Shown here: positions 47,021 through 55,407 of the stretch, in pieces
Layout of the letters: every line of letters starts with the position of its first letter
Numbering within the stretch: position 1 is the first letter of the stretch
Assembly: GCF_002532045.1 (NCBI RefSeq)
Contig: NZ_NWTG01000002.1
Coordinates: forward strand, 372,001 to 436,000
DNA from: Bradyrhizobium sp. C9
Lineage (GTDB): Bacteria; Pseudomonadota; Alphaproteobacteria; Rhizobiales; Xanthobacteraceae
DNA: 64,000 bases
Reading direction: 5' to 3'
Notes under the pieces: model-generated
The model's database searches: none
Told to the model about the DNA's origin: nothing
What the model saw: the letters and a program-made list of their open reading frames with translations, nothing else
Program-made: the position numbers and the translations under genes

Positions 47021-48061
47021 ATGCGGCAATTGACTTATATCGGCGGCAACAAGGTCGAGTGGTGGGACGTTCCCCCGCCGAGGCTCCAGGATGACCGCGA
47101 CGCGCTGGTGCAGCCGCTCGCGGTGACGCGCTGCGATCTCGATCTTGCGATCGTGCATGGCCGATCGGGCTTCGCAGGTCCGTTTGCGCTCGGACATGAG
47201 ACCGCCGGCCGCATCGTCGACGTCGGCGTCGCCGTGAGGAATTTCGCACCCGGCGATCTCGTCATCGTTCCGTTCCAGATCAGCTGCGGGGCCTGCGACC
47301 GCTGCCGGCGCGGCCACACCAATGCCTGCACGGCAGTGCCGTTTCGTTCGTCCTACGGGTTGAAGCCGGTCTGCGGCGTGGAGTATGGCGGCGGTCTGTC
47401 CGACCTGATCCGCGTGCCGTTTGCCGATCACATGCTGGTCCGCCAGCCGAATGGCCATGCCCTGTCGCAAACCGCAGGACTGGCCGACGGCGCGACCGAC
47501 GGATTCAGCGCGGTGGCGCGCTGGCTCGCGCAACGGCCGGGCGCCGACGTGCTCGTGATCGGCGGCTTCGCGCAGTCGCTCTCGCTGTTCGCGGTGCAGT
47601 CGGCCGTGGCGCGCGGCGCGGGCCGCGTCGTCTATCTCGACGATCACGCACCTCGCCTCGCCAAGGCGAAGTCACTGGGCGCCGACATCATCGAAGCCCC
47701 AAGCGGCCTGTCGATGGAGCCGCCCGGCCTGTTCCCGATCGTGATCGATGCCGCCGCGACCGACGCCAGCACGCTGCTGGCATTCCGCGCGACGGAACCG
47801 AACGGTATCTGCCAGCGGATGTATGGCGACTTTGCCGAGACCACGCCGGTGCCGCTGCGGCATATGTATGGCGTCGGCATCACGTTGAAGGTCAGCCGCG
47901 TCAATGTTCGCGCCGAACTGCCGGATTGCGTTGCCCATGTTGCGGCAGGTCACTACCACCCGGAACACGTCATCACCCGCCGCGTTCGCTTCGAGGATGC
48001 GCATGAGGCGATCGGGGATCCGACCATCCGCGTCGCCTTCGTTCGCGATGGCATTGCCTGA
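47021..48061 (+). CDS. Zinc-dependent alcohol dehydrogenase family protein (MDR superfamily)
   Basis: The protein has 346 residues. The GHETAGRIVDVGVAV motif with its catalytic zinc-site His-Glu pair is near residue 55, and a structural-zinc-type loop CGACDRCRRGHTNAC follows, with the four cysteines. The Rossmann part is present (DVLVIGGFAQSLSLFAVQSA). The exact aldehyde or alcohol substrate is not shown. It is 48 bases upstream of the enoyl-CoA hydratase. Confidence 0.88.
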   Translation: MRQLTYIGGNKVEWWDVPPPRLQDDRDALVQPLAVTRCDLDLAIVHGRSGFAGPFALGHETAGRIVDVGVAVRNFAPGDLVIVPFQISCGACDRCRRGHTNACTAVPFRSSYGLKPVCGVEYGGGLSDLIRVPFADHMLVRQPNGHALSQTAGLADGATDGFSAVARWLAQRPGADVLVIGGFAQSLSLFAVQSAVARGAGRVVYLDDHAPRLAKAKSLGADIIEAPSGLSMEPPGLFPIVIDAAATDASTLLAFRATEPNGICQRMYGDFAETTPVPLRHMYGVGITLKVSRVNVRAELPDCVAHVAAGHYHPEHVITRRVRFEDAHEAIGDPTIRVAFVRDGIA

Positions 48062-48108
48062 CGGGGACAGTTAGGTTGGCTCCAACCAATAAACTCAGGG
48101 AGCGACCC

Positions 48109-48915
48109 ATGTCCGATGCCGATACCGTGCTCGTCGAGCGCGACGGTCCCGTCACCATCATTTCTATCAACCGTCCGCACAACCGCAACGCCGTCGACGG
48201 CGCCACCGCGCGGAAACTGTATGACGCGTTCCTTGCGTTCGATGCCGACGCAAGCGCATCGGTTGCGGTGTTCACCGGCACCGGCGGATATTTCTGCGCC
48301 GGCGCCGACCTGAAGGCGGTGGCGGCAGGCGATCCCGAGAAGAAGCGCGAGATCGGCGGCCACAACACGATCGCGCCGATGGGACCGAGCCGGCTGCGGC
48401 TGTCGAAACCGGTGATCGCCGCGATCGAGGGCTTTGCGGTCGCCGGCGGCATGGAGCTTGCGCTGTGGGCCGACATGCGCGTCGTCGCCGAGGACGCCAC
48501 CTTCGGCGTGTTCTGCCGCCGCTTCGGCGTGCCGCTGATCGACCTCGGCACCATCCGCCTGCCGCGCCTGATCGGCCATTCGCAGGCGATCGATCTAATC
48601 CTCACCGGACGCCCGGTCGCAGGCCCCGAGGCGCATCGCATGGGGCTGGCGAACCGCCTGGTGCCGAAGGGCGAGTCGCGCGCACACGCCATCGCGCTCG
48701 CCAAGGACATCGCGAAATTCCCGCAGAACTGCATGCGCGCCGATCGGCTGTCGGCGTTGCGGCAGTGGGATCTGGAGGAAGAAGACGCGATCAAGAACGA
48801 GATGCGCGGCGGGCTCGAGGTGATCGGGTCGGGCGAAACGCTGGCGGGTGCGACGCGCTTTGCTTCGGGTGTCGGTCGCCACGGCGCCTTCGGCAACGAG
48901 GTCGGGAACGGGTAG
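48109..48915 (+). CDS. Enoyl-CoA hydratase/isomerase (crotonase) family protein
   Basis: The protein has 268 residues with the crotonase fold. The oxyanion-hole strand VAVFTGTGGYFCAGADLKAV and the second site AIEGFAVAGGMELALWADMR are intact; the active-site Glu side reads VFCRRFGVPLIDLGTIRLPR. It probably hydrates or isomerises an acyl-CoA. The start was set at MSDADTVL, after CAGGGAGCGACCC. The C-terminus (GAFGNEVGNG) is slightly longer than usual, as if altered where it meets the truncated gene that follows. Confidence 0.9.
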   Translation: MSDADTVLVERDGPVTIISINRPHNRNAVDGATARKLYDAFLAFDADASASVAVFTGTGGYFCAGADLKAVAAGDPEKKREIGGHNTIAPMGPSRLRLSKPVIAAIEGFAVAGGMELALWADMRVVAEDATFGVFCRRFGVPLIDLGTIRLPRLIGHSQAIDLILTGRPVAGPEAHRMGLANRLVPKGESRAHAIALAKDIAKFPQNCMRADRLSALRQWDLEEEDAIKNEMRGGLEVIGSGETLAGATRFASGVGRHGAFGNEVGNG

Positions 48916-48974
48916 TCGCACAGCGCCTGCCTTTGCATTCCCGGCGCCGGCGTGCTGAGCTGTCGCACCATTCC

Positions 48975-49805
48975 GAGATCGTCGGCCCCGGCAAGGCGGT
49001 CGACACCAATCGTTACTTCGCGATCTGCCCGAATATGCTGGGCTCGTCCTACGGCTCGACCAACGCGGCAAGCATCGACCCGCGGACCGGCCGCCGCTAC
49101 GGGCCGCGCTTCCCTGACATCACCGTCGGCGACATCGTCGCCACCCAACGCGCGATGCTCGATGAACTCGGCATCGACAAGCTCGTTGCGATCGTCGGTC
49201 CGTCCTATGGCGGTTTCCAGGCGCTGCAATGGGCGGTGAACTATCCCGACGCCATGCGCGGCATCGCCGCCGTCGTCACCGCGCCGCTGGTGCCGCGCGA
49301 GCGTGCCGAGGGCAACGTCGCGCGCCTGATGGCGGTGCTGTCGCAGGATCCGAACTGGAACGGCGGCGACTATTACGATCACGGCGGCGTGCTCGAAAGC
49401 ATGATCCAGATCCGCACCGCGACGCTGAAGACCTACGGCATCGAAACGCGGCTGCGCGACACGCTGACCGACCCCGCAAAGATCGAGGCCGCGATCCGCG
49501 CCGAGGCGGCGGAATGGGCCAGGGGGTTCGACGCCAATTCGCTGCTGACATTGGCCAAGGCGCTGCGCGACTTCGATGTCACGGCGCAGTTCGGACGGAT
49601 CAAGGCCAAGGTGCTCTATGTCCTGTCGCGGACCGACAAGCTGTTCCCGCCGGAACTCGCGCCGCAGGTGATGCCGGCGCTGAAGGCCGCCGGCGTCGAC
49701 GCCGATTATTTTCTGCTCGACAGCGACTACGGCCACTCCGCATCGGGCCGCGACGCGCACAAATGGGCGCCGCGGTTGCGCACCTTCATGGACAGCCTCG
49801 GCTAG
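48975..49805 (+). pseudogene. N-terminally truncated MetX-like alpha/beta hydrolase (homoserine acetyltransferase family)
   Basis: Homology-like sequence starts at EIVGPGKAVDTNRYFAICPN and runs to the end of the fold. The nucleophile Ser is intact in GPSYGGFQALQW, and the Asp (SRTDKLFPP) and His (GHSASGRDAHKW) parts of the triad are present. The first 60-80 residues of the family, including the opening strands, are missing. No start codon with a ribosome site lies near the homology start; the first in-frame ATG is 49035. It directly follows the enoyl-CoA hydratase gene, which suggests a deletion fused the two ends. It may be expressed as a fragment, but is probably non-functional. Confidence 0.65.
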
Positions 49806-49834
49806 AGCATGATCCCGCTCAAACAAAGAGCTCA

Positions 49835-49869
49835 GGCGCGATGACGATTCAACCTCATCTCATCGCGCC
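49835..49869. terminator. Palindrome between the MetX-like remnant and the FAD oxidase
   Basis: GGCGCGATGA pairs with TCATCGCGCC across a short loop. The preceding GAGCATGATC (49804-49813) links it with repeat family C. It lies between convergent genes and could serve both as a terminator; no T-run is present. Confidence 0.5.
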
Positions 49870-51243
49870 TTAGAGCAAGCCGCTGGCGGTCGCCTCAAGC
49901 TCCTCCATCAACGCCTTGTCCTGATAGCGCGCGAGCGAAAGGCTGCGGGCGAATGCGGGCGCCGGCGCCCCGACCACGGCGCGCGCGCAGAGGTCGCCGG
50001 TGGCGCAGGCGCCCATCGTGCCGTAGCCGGAGAGCGCGGTGGCAAGAAACACGCCCGGGGTCTTCGCAGCCCCGATCAGCGGCCAGTTCTCCTTCGTCAT
50101 CGGATAGTAGCCGCCGTAATGCACGCGGTCGCGCGGCAACGCACCGAGATACTGTGCGAGCCGTGGTTGCAGCCGGCTCGCCGCGCGCAACACCACCTCA
50201 GGGAAGTACGGGTTCAGCTCCGGCTCGCGGACTGGCGCGATGGTCTGTTCAGCGTTGAAGGCCCAGCCGAGCTTGATCCATTCGCCGTGATCGCCGCCGT
50301 CGGGCCGGCAATGGATGCTGCCCGGCATCGGCGCCAGCAGCTGCGCGAATTCCGGCGCCGCGGACAGCGCCTCGCGCTCGTCATCGGACCAGGCCAGCGT
50401 CTGGCCGTCGAGATCGATCGCGAACGGCATCTTGCGATCGACCGCGCGGTTGCGATCGGCGAAGGCGATCTTCTGCTGCAGCACGTTGACGATCGGCAAC
50501 TGCTCGCCATGCATCGCCGCGACATCCGCGGCGAACGGGCCGGCGGCGTTGACGATGATATCGGCCTTGATGGTCTGCCTCGCGCCATCGGCCAGCACGT
50601 CGACAACGAAACGATCGGTCTTTGCGATGCCGACCACCCTCGCCTGCTGGAGTTGCGCGCCCAGCGGACGCATGGTTTCCAGCATGTACTGGCCGAGCTG
50701 CTGACCGCTGATGTCGCCCGCCCGGCGAATGTGCAGCGCCGTTGCGACCTCCTTGTCGAAGGCCGGATAATGCGTCTGGATCAGATCGCGCCCCTGCAGG
50801 ACGTCGACGCCGTCGGGCGCGCGCTGCCAGTCGGCCGAGTGCGGCGGCACATAGCCGCGGCTCTCTCCTTCATGCAGGCGGATCAGTTTTGCAGCCTGCT
50901 CGCCGTAGCCGGCGTAGAGCTGCTGCAGCAGCGCCTCAGGCTTCTCCTCGCGCGTGACCAGCAGATATCCGCGTCGCGTCATGTGGATGCGGTTGTCGCT
51001 GCGGCGCGCGATCTCCTCCATCAGGTCGGTAGAGTGATTGGTGAAGTCCGCCATCGTCGGGTGCGGCCACCAGTTGCGGTAGTTCTCGCCTGATTGCGCC
51101 GAGGTCAGCGCCATCGGTTGGCCTTCGTCGACGATCAACAGACGCGACCGCTTGTGCTGGACGGCGAGGTAATAGGCCGTAGCGATGCCGACGATGCCCG
51201 CACCGATCACCAGGATTTCGACGTCATTGGTCTTCACGCGCAT
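49870..51243 (-). CDS. FAD-dependent oxidoreductase (DAO / glycine-sarcosine oxidase-like)
   Basis: The protein has 457 residues. The dinucleotide-binding motif VIGAGIVGIATAYYLAVQ is near residue 13, and NAAGPFAADVAAMHGEQLPI is the family's second conserved region. The end reads ATALSGYGTMGACATGDLCA. It oxidises an amine or amino acid with FAD. The GntR-type regulator gene lies upstream in the same direction, 52 bases away, and a binding-protein gene is divergent. The three probably import and oxidise the same compound. Confidence 0.9.
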   Translation of the reverse strand: MRVKTNDVEILVIGAGIVGIATAYYLAVQHKRSRLLIVDEGQPMALTSAQSGENYRNWWPHPTMADFTNHSTDLMEEIARRSDNRIHMTRRGYLLVTREEKPEALLQQLYAGYGEQAAKLIRLHEGESRGYVPPHSADWQRAPDGVDVLQGRDLIQTHYPAFDKEVATALHIRRAGDISGQQLGQYMLETMRPLGAQLQQARVVGIAKTDRFVVDVLADGARQTIKADIIVNAAGPFAADVAAMHGEQLPIVNVLQQKIAFADRNRAVDRKMPFAIDLDGQTLAWSDDEREALSAAPEFAQLLAPMPGSIHCRPDGGDHGEWIKLGWAFNAEQTIAPVREPELNPYFPEVVLRAASRLQPRLAQYLGALPRDRVHYGGYYPMTKENWPLIGAAKTPGVFLATALSGYGTMGACATGDLCARAVVGAPAPAFARSLSLARYQDKALMEELEATASGLL

Positions 51244-51295
51244 TCTCCTGCGGCCCGCAACGGAGCCCGCGATAATTCAATCTGTCTCATGGTAA

Positions 51296-51997
51296 TCAGG
51301 CGGGACGTTCCGGGCCCGCATCGCGCACCGCCTGGCGCTGCGCCGAGCGCAGCGTCTTCTGCGTCTCCTCGATGTGATCGCGCAGCAGGCGGACGGCCTT
51401 CTTGACCTCGCCGTCGCGGCAGAATTCGAGCAGCCGGTAGTGCTCGCGCTGCGGACGCTCCTTGCCGGTCGCCTGCGACACCAGCGCCCGCGTGAAGCGG
51501 CCAACGTGGCCGTAATTCGCCTCGATCATGCCGAGCAGGCGCGGCCGGTTGCACGGCGCGTAGAGCGTGGCGTGGAATTTCCAGTTGAAGGCGCCCCATT
51601 TTGCCGGATCAGGCTCGGCATCGTAGGCGCGGAGGATCTTCGTCGCCGCCTCGAGATCGATCTCGCCCATCGCGGGGATCGCCAAACGCAACGCGTGGCA
51701 CTCGAGCGCGATACGGATCTCGAGCAGCTCGATCACCTCGTCGATCGACAGGTCTGAAACCACCGCTCCACGGTTGGGCAGGAACGTGACAAAGCCTTCG
51801 GCCTCGAGCTGGCGCAGCGCCTCGCGCACCGGGATACGGCTGGTGCCGAACCGCGCAGCGAGCTCGTCCTGGCGGAGCTGCAGTCCAGGCGCGAGCTCGC
51901 CCGAGCTGATCGCGGCCCGTAGCGCCTCACGCACGGCGTCAGGTGCGGAACCGTGAGGTCCGGCCCCTCGGTGGGTTGCGGCGGTTGCAGGTTCCAT
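51296..51997 (-). CDS. GntR-family transcriptional regulator (FadR/FCD subgroup)
   Basis: The protein has 233 residues. A winged helix (about 10-72) shows LRQDELAARFGTSRIPVREALRQLEAEGFV, followed by the all-helical FCD ligand domain with its RIALECHALRLA and the metal/ligand His pair (FHATLYAPCNRP and GRFTRALVS). ATG 51997 has GAGAGAGAAG upstream, so it was chosen over the TTG at 52045. The regulator controls, by position, its own gene, the FAD oxidase and the divergent binding protein. Confidence 0.88.
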   Translation of the reverse strand: MEPATAATHRGAGPHGSAPDAVREALRAAISSGELAPGLQLRQDELAARFGTSRIPVREALRQLEAEGFVTFLPNRGAVVSDLSIDEVIELLEIRIALECHALRLAIPAMGEIDLEAATKILRAYDAEPDPAKWGAFNWKFHATLYAPCNRPRLLGMIEANYGHVGRFTRALVSQATGKERPQREHYRLLEFCRDGEVKKAVRLLRDHIEETQKTLRSAQRQAVRDAGPERPA

Positions 51998-52041
51998 CCG
52001 GCTTCTCTCTCGCTGGCGCCAAGCCATGGTATCCGATTTGG

Positions 52042-52099
52042 CCAAGATTGTATAAAATCGGATTGCCGATTATGCAATCCTGTGTATAAAATCTTGGCT
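52042..52099. promoter_or_regulatory. Divergent operator region of the GntR-type regulator
   Basis: Direct repeats TGTATAAAATC lie at 52049-52059 and 52083-52093, 34 bases apart, flanked by inverted CCAAGAT (52042-52048) and ATCTTGG (52092-52098). The AT-richness here contrasts with the neighbours. These are good binding sites for a regulator shared by the divergent genes. Confidence 0.6.
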
Positions 52100-52136
52100 G
52101 ATCGTATCCAGTTCTGCCGGCGACCGCGAGTACCTG

Positions 52137-53036
52137 ATGAATAATGCACTCAAGCAATTGACTTACCTGGCCTTTCTTGCGGCGGCGATATCAGCTCCAG
52201 CGCAGGCCCAATCGCCCGGCGGCACGCTGGCCAAGATCCGCGACACCGGCGAGATCCGGCTCGGGCACCGCGACGTCTCGGTCCCGTTCTCCTATCTCGA
52301 CGACAACCAGAAGCCGGTCGGCTTCGCGATGGACCTCTGCGCGCGGATCGTCGATGCGGTGAAGACCGAACTCAAGCTGCCGGCGCTGCAGACCAAACTG
52401 CAGCCGATCCAGCTCTCCACCCAGATACCGCTGATCGAGAACGGCACGATCGACATCGTCTGTGGTCCCGCGACCAACACGCTGGAGCGGCAGAAAGTCG
52501 TCGCCTTCAGCACCACGATCTTCGTGTCGAGCATCCGCGCGGTGGTGCAGAAGGACGCGCCGATCAAGACCTTCGAGGATCTCGGCGGCAGGCCAGTGTC
52601 GCTGACCTCGGGCTCGACCTCGATCGGACTCTTGAGCGCGCGCGCCCAGGCGAATAACTTTCAGACCAAGAACATCCTGACCCCGGATCATGCCGCATCG
52701 TTCCTCGCGCTGACCACCTCCCGCAGCGACGCCTTCGTGATGGACGACATCCTGCTCGCGAGCCTGATCGCGGGCAGCACCAATCCCGCGGACTGGCGCA
52801 TCATCGACGACAGCCTGCGCACCGAGCCCTACGGTCTGATCATCCGCAAGGGCGATCCGGAGTTCAAGGCGCTGGTCGACCGGACGCTGGTCGCCATGAT
52901 GAAGAGCAATGAATTCCAGGAGCTCTACGCAAAATGGTTCACGCGGCCGATTCCGCCGAAGAACGTGAACCTGAATTTTCCGATGACGGCGCCGCTGAAG
53001 GACGCCGTCATCAATCCGAACGACAAGGGCGTGTGA
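52137..53036 (+). CDS. Amino-acid-type ABC transporter substrate-binding protein
   Basis: The protein has 299 residues. A signal peptide ends near residue 25 (ISAPAQAQ). The mature domain begins TGEIRLGHRDVSVPFSYLDD and continues with GFAMDLCARIVDAV and ENGTIDIVCGPATNTLERQ, typical of the polar amino acid (glutamate/aspartate-like) group. It captures a ligand in the periplasm for an ABC permease. No permease is adjacent. It is divergent from the GntR-oxidase unit. Confidence 0.9.
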   Translation: MNNALKQLTYLAFLAAAISAPAQAQSPGGTLAKIRDTGEIRLGHRDVSVPFSYLDDNQKPVGFAMDLCARIVDAVKTELKLPALQTKLQPIQLSTQIPLIENGTIDIVCGPATNTLERQKVVAFSTTIFVSSIRAVVQKDAPIKTFEDLGGRPVSLTSGSTSIGLLSARAQANNFQTKNILTPDHAASFLALTTSRSDAFVMDDILLASLIAGSTNPADWRIIDDSLRTEPYGLIIRKGDPEFKALVDRTLVAMMKSNEFQELYAKWFTRPIPPKNVNLNFPMTAPLKDAVINPNDKGV

Positions 53037-53097
53037 TTGCGCGCGAAGGGAGCGCTAGGCGCCCCATCTTCCTCAGTCAATCCAAGCAATCTGCCTC

Positions 53098-53745
53098 TCA
53101 GCCGATCGTCAGCCGGTCGTCGACCGAGTGAACGCCTGGGGCTGACCACGCAGCGTTTTCGATCGCTCGCTTTTCATGCCAGTTGTCGACCTTCCCCTCA
53201 AGGAGAACGGTATCGTCGTTGCGGACGCTGACGCGGATCGCCCTTGCCTGCGTTGCGGCATGACGTTTCAATGCGTCCTCTATCCTGGCTTGAACGTTCT
53301 CGGCCTTGATGCGCGGGGCGATCTGGATGCTGTTGCTCACGCCACGGACACCCGAGAGCTTCTTCACGGCGTCTTCGGCCGCACGCTTCTGGAAGTACCA
53401 CTCGACGCTTCCCGACAACCTGACCCAGCCATCCCGCACCACGACCGCAATCCCGGCCAGCACCATGCTATCCCACGCCAGGATGTCCAGCGCCCGCTTG
53501 GCGATTTCATCGTCGGCGGTCTTCTTGTCCGCCGGAGCACGGACATCGATCTCATCGGCAATCGCCCTCACGCCCTTGACCCTGCGCGCGGCGGCAATTG
53601 CCGAGAGCTTCTCCAGGTACGTCTCGACATGGCCGCTGAGCGTGACGACGCTGCCTTCTGCCGTAACCCCGATATGGGCGGCATTCACACTGGGCTCGAA
53701 TTCAAGCTCGTCCAGCACATCCTGACGCATCTGCAATTCACCCAT
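53098..53745 (-). CDS. Triple BON domain protein
   Basis: The protein has 215 residues made of three BON domains in a row (about 3-70, 76-144 and 148-215). Each shows a helix-strand-strand pattern such as VVTLSGHVETYLEKLSAIAA, VRLSGSVEWYFQKRAAEDA and TVLLEGKVDNWHEKRAIENA. BON domains bind phospholipids or small ligands and are frequent in stress-response proteins. An almost perfect Shine-Dalgarno (AGGAGGTGA) precedes ATG 53745. An FNR-like half box lies 54 bases upstream. It heads a group of stress-type genes. Confidence 0.88.
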   Translation of the reverse strand: MGELQMRQDVLDELEFEPSVNAAHIGVTAEGSVVTLSGHVETYLEKLSAIAAARRVKGVRAIADEIDVRAPADKKTADDEIAKRALDILAWDSMVLAGIAVVVRDGWVRLSGSVEWYFQKRAAEDAVKKLSGVRGVSNSIQIAPRIKAENVQARIEDALKRHAATQARAIRVSVRNDDTVLLEGKVDNWHEKRAIENAAWSAPGVHSVDDRLTIG

Positions 53746-53798
53746 GGTCACCTCCTGTCGCTCCTTGAACATCAGATTGCATCTGCTCCTGTTCTTCC

Positions 53799-53812
53799 TT
53801 GTGACCGCTCAA
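53799..53812 (-). promoter_or_regulatory. FixK/FNR-like box before the BON gene (imperfect)
   Basis: On the minus strand TTGAGCGGTCACAA has the TTGA-N6-xCAA layout of a FixK/FNR site with one mismatch (A for T/G in the right half). It lies 54 bases before the BON start codon. Confidence 0.4.
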
Positions 53813-53838
53813 TAAGCGATCCAGGTTGAACTGCGCGC

Positions 53839-54039
53839 CTATTCGTCGAACGCCGGAGACTGCCTCTCCTCGCTCGCTTCACGCTCGATCGGCTCGTTTC
53901 CGCCGAGGGGCAGTTCGCGCTCGATGTCGACCCGATCCCGGTCGATCTGGCTCGGCGCTTCGTCGGCGTCATCAGCCGGCGCCAGATGGTCCTTGCGGGG
54001 ACCCGGCGGCAGGTCATTCCTCGTCGATAACGCGCGCAT
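53839..54039 (-). CDS. Small highly charged protein, function unknown
   Basis: The protein has 66 residues, with many Asp, Glu and Arg (DRDRVDIERELPLGG and onward), probably disordered. An AGGAGG ribosome site lies 5 bases before the ATG, which supports a real gene. It is 20 bases downstream of the host-attachment gene and likely shares its transcript. No family is recognised. Confidence 0.55.
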   Translation of the reverse strand: MRALSTRNDLPPGPRKDHLAPADDADEAPSQIDRDRVDIERELPLGGNEPIEREASEERQSPAFDE

Positions 54040-54059
54040 GCCGCCTCCTGCCGCGACGA

Positions 54060-54527
54060 TCAGGGCGTGGGCGATGCCGCCGGCGCGGCCACCACGTGCT
54101 TCTCGATTTCCCAGACCGGAAGCTTGGTCAGATCCTTGGCGATCTCAGCCACGATGTGTCGCTTGACATCGGAATGGAAGGCCGTCCGCAGTTCTGCCAG
54201 CGTTCGCGGCGGCGCCACGATCAAGAGCGCGTTCGCCGTTCCACGGCGAACAGCCAACTCCACGGCCGCGGCGACCTGCTTCGTGAAGCGATGTTCCTCG
54301 ATATCGTGCCAATCCGTCGGCTCGACCGCGCTGCGCTGGCCCGAATGCATTTCCTTGCCGACCCGCCCCGGCCGGTCGGTGCCCTGCAGGTGCGTCGCGG
54401 GGTTCTGGCTCTCGAAAACGGCTTCAGCCTTCAGATTGGGAAATTTTTCATCTCCTTCGTTGCGAAGGAACAGCGCCTTGCGTCCGTCACCAACGAACAC
54501 CATGGCATGATGTGGAATAGTCGCCAT
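54060..54527 (-). CDS. Host attachment family protein
   Basis: The protein has 155 residues. Family features: HHAMVFVGDGRKALFLRNEG at the start, GRVGKEMHSGQRSAVEPTDW in the middle, LLIVAPPRTLAELRTAF and KDLTKLPVWEIEKHV. It belongs to the protein required for attachment to host cells family (related to eRF1-domain-like folds). The small charged protein follows it, and a FixK/FNR-type box lies 53 bases upstream, shared with the divergent CBS-BON gene. Confidence 0.88.
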   Translation of the reverse strand: MATIPHHAMVFVGDGRKALFLRNEGDEKFPNLKAEAVFESQNPATHLQGTDRPGRVGKEMHSGQRSAVEPTDWHDIEEHRFTKQVAAAVELAVRRGTANALLIVAPPRTLAELRTAFHSDVKRHIVAEIAKDLTKLPVWEIEKHVVAAPAASPTP

Positions 54528-54579
54528 GAAACCCTCCGTCTTCAGCGTAAATCGCTAGCGCAGCGACGATGCCGTCGGA

Positions 54580-54593
54580 TTGATTCCGGTCAA
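54580..54593. promoter_or_regulatory. FixK/FNR-type box between the host-attachment and CBS-BON genes
   Basis: TTGATTCCGGTCAA matches TTGA-N6-TCAA, the consensus layout for FixK2/FNR sites, with both half sites intact. It lies 60 bases before the CBS-BON start and 53 before the host-attachment start, a typical activation distance. Confidence 0.65.
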
Positions 54594-54652
54594 TCACAGG
54601 GAGAAGAATCCAGCCAAGAATGCCCTCTGTCTTTTCACACGGAGTCTTCGCC

Positions 54653-55339
54653 ATGCAAGCGCGCGACGTGATGGTTTCGCCTGTCATTACGGTGGGCGCC
54701 GACGCAACAGTTCGCCAGGTCGCCTCCACGCTGCTGCAGCACCGCATCAGCGCCGTCCCCATCGTCGACGCTGGCGGACGGATAGTCGGCATCGTCACCG
54801 AAGGCGACCTGATGCACCGCGCCGAAGCGGGGACCGAACGCCCCTATTCGTGGTGGCTACGGCTGCTGGCCGGAGATGCGCAGATGGCGTCCGACTATGT
54901 GAAATCGCATGCGGCCAGGGTCAAGGATATCATGACACGGGAAGTCGTGACCGCAGCGCCCGAGACGCCCCTGCATAAAATTGCGATGCTGCTCGAGAAA
55001 CATCAGATCAAGCGTATCCCGATCGTTGCAAGGGATGGTCAGCTTGTCGGCATCGTCGCCAGAGCGAACCTGCTGCAGGCTGTCGCGAGCGCCGGGCGGA
55101 AGCTGGAGATCTCGCTCTCCGATTCCGCCATCCGGACGAAATTGCTCGACGAGCTTCGCAAGCAGCCGTGGGTGCACACGTTCAACCTCAATGCAACGGT
55201 GCAAAATGGCGTGGTCGACCTGTGGGGCTATGCGCCTTCGGCCGCCGAACGCGCGGCAGTGCGTGTGACCGCCGAAGCGATCCCCGGTGTCGCGCTGGTG
55301 AACGATCACCTCTTTGAAACGCCAGTTCTCGTCTATTGA
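54653..55339 (+). CDS. CBS-domain pair plus BON domain protein
   Basis: The protein has 228 residues: CBS 1 (about 1-58, MQARDVMVSPVITVGADATV), CBS 2 (about 80-137, VKDIMTREVVTAAPETPLHK), and a C-terminal BON domain (150-220, WVHTFNLNATVQNGVVDLWG). CBS pairs bind adenosine nucleotides and sense energy state. The start with CGGAGTCTTCGCC before ATG 54653 was chosen. It lies beside a FixK/FNR-type box. Confidence 0.9.
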   Translation: MQARDVMVSPVITVGADATVRQVASTLLQHRISAVPIVDAGGRIVGIVTEGDLMHRAEAGTERPYSWWLRLLAGDAQMASDYVKSHAARVKDIMTREVVTAAPETPLHKIAMLLEKHQIKRIPIVARDGQLVGIVARANLLQAVASAGRKLEISLSDSAIRTKLLDELRKQPWVHTFNLNATVQNGVVDLWGYAPSAAERAAVRVTAEAIPGVALVNDHLFETPVLVY

Positions 55340-55407
55340 GCGCGACCAATCCCTCAGGCAGCGGCTCGGCCGCTGTCCGAGGAAAATGCAATCCCGCGAT
55401 CAGCGCA

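Noticed and set aside
48465..48974. Extension of the MetX-like frame into the enoyl-CoA hydratase gene
   Set aside because: It is an out-of-frame shadow of the crotonase-type gene, with Arg/His-rich sequence unlike any MetX N-terminus.
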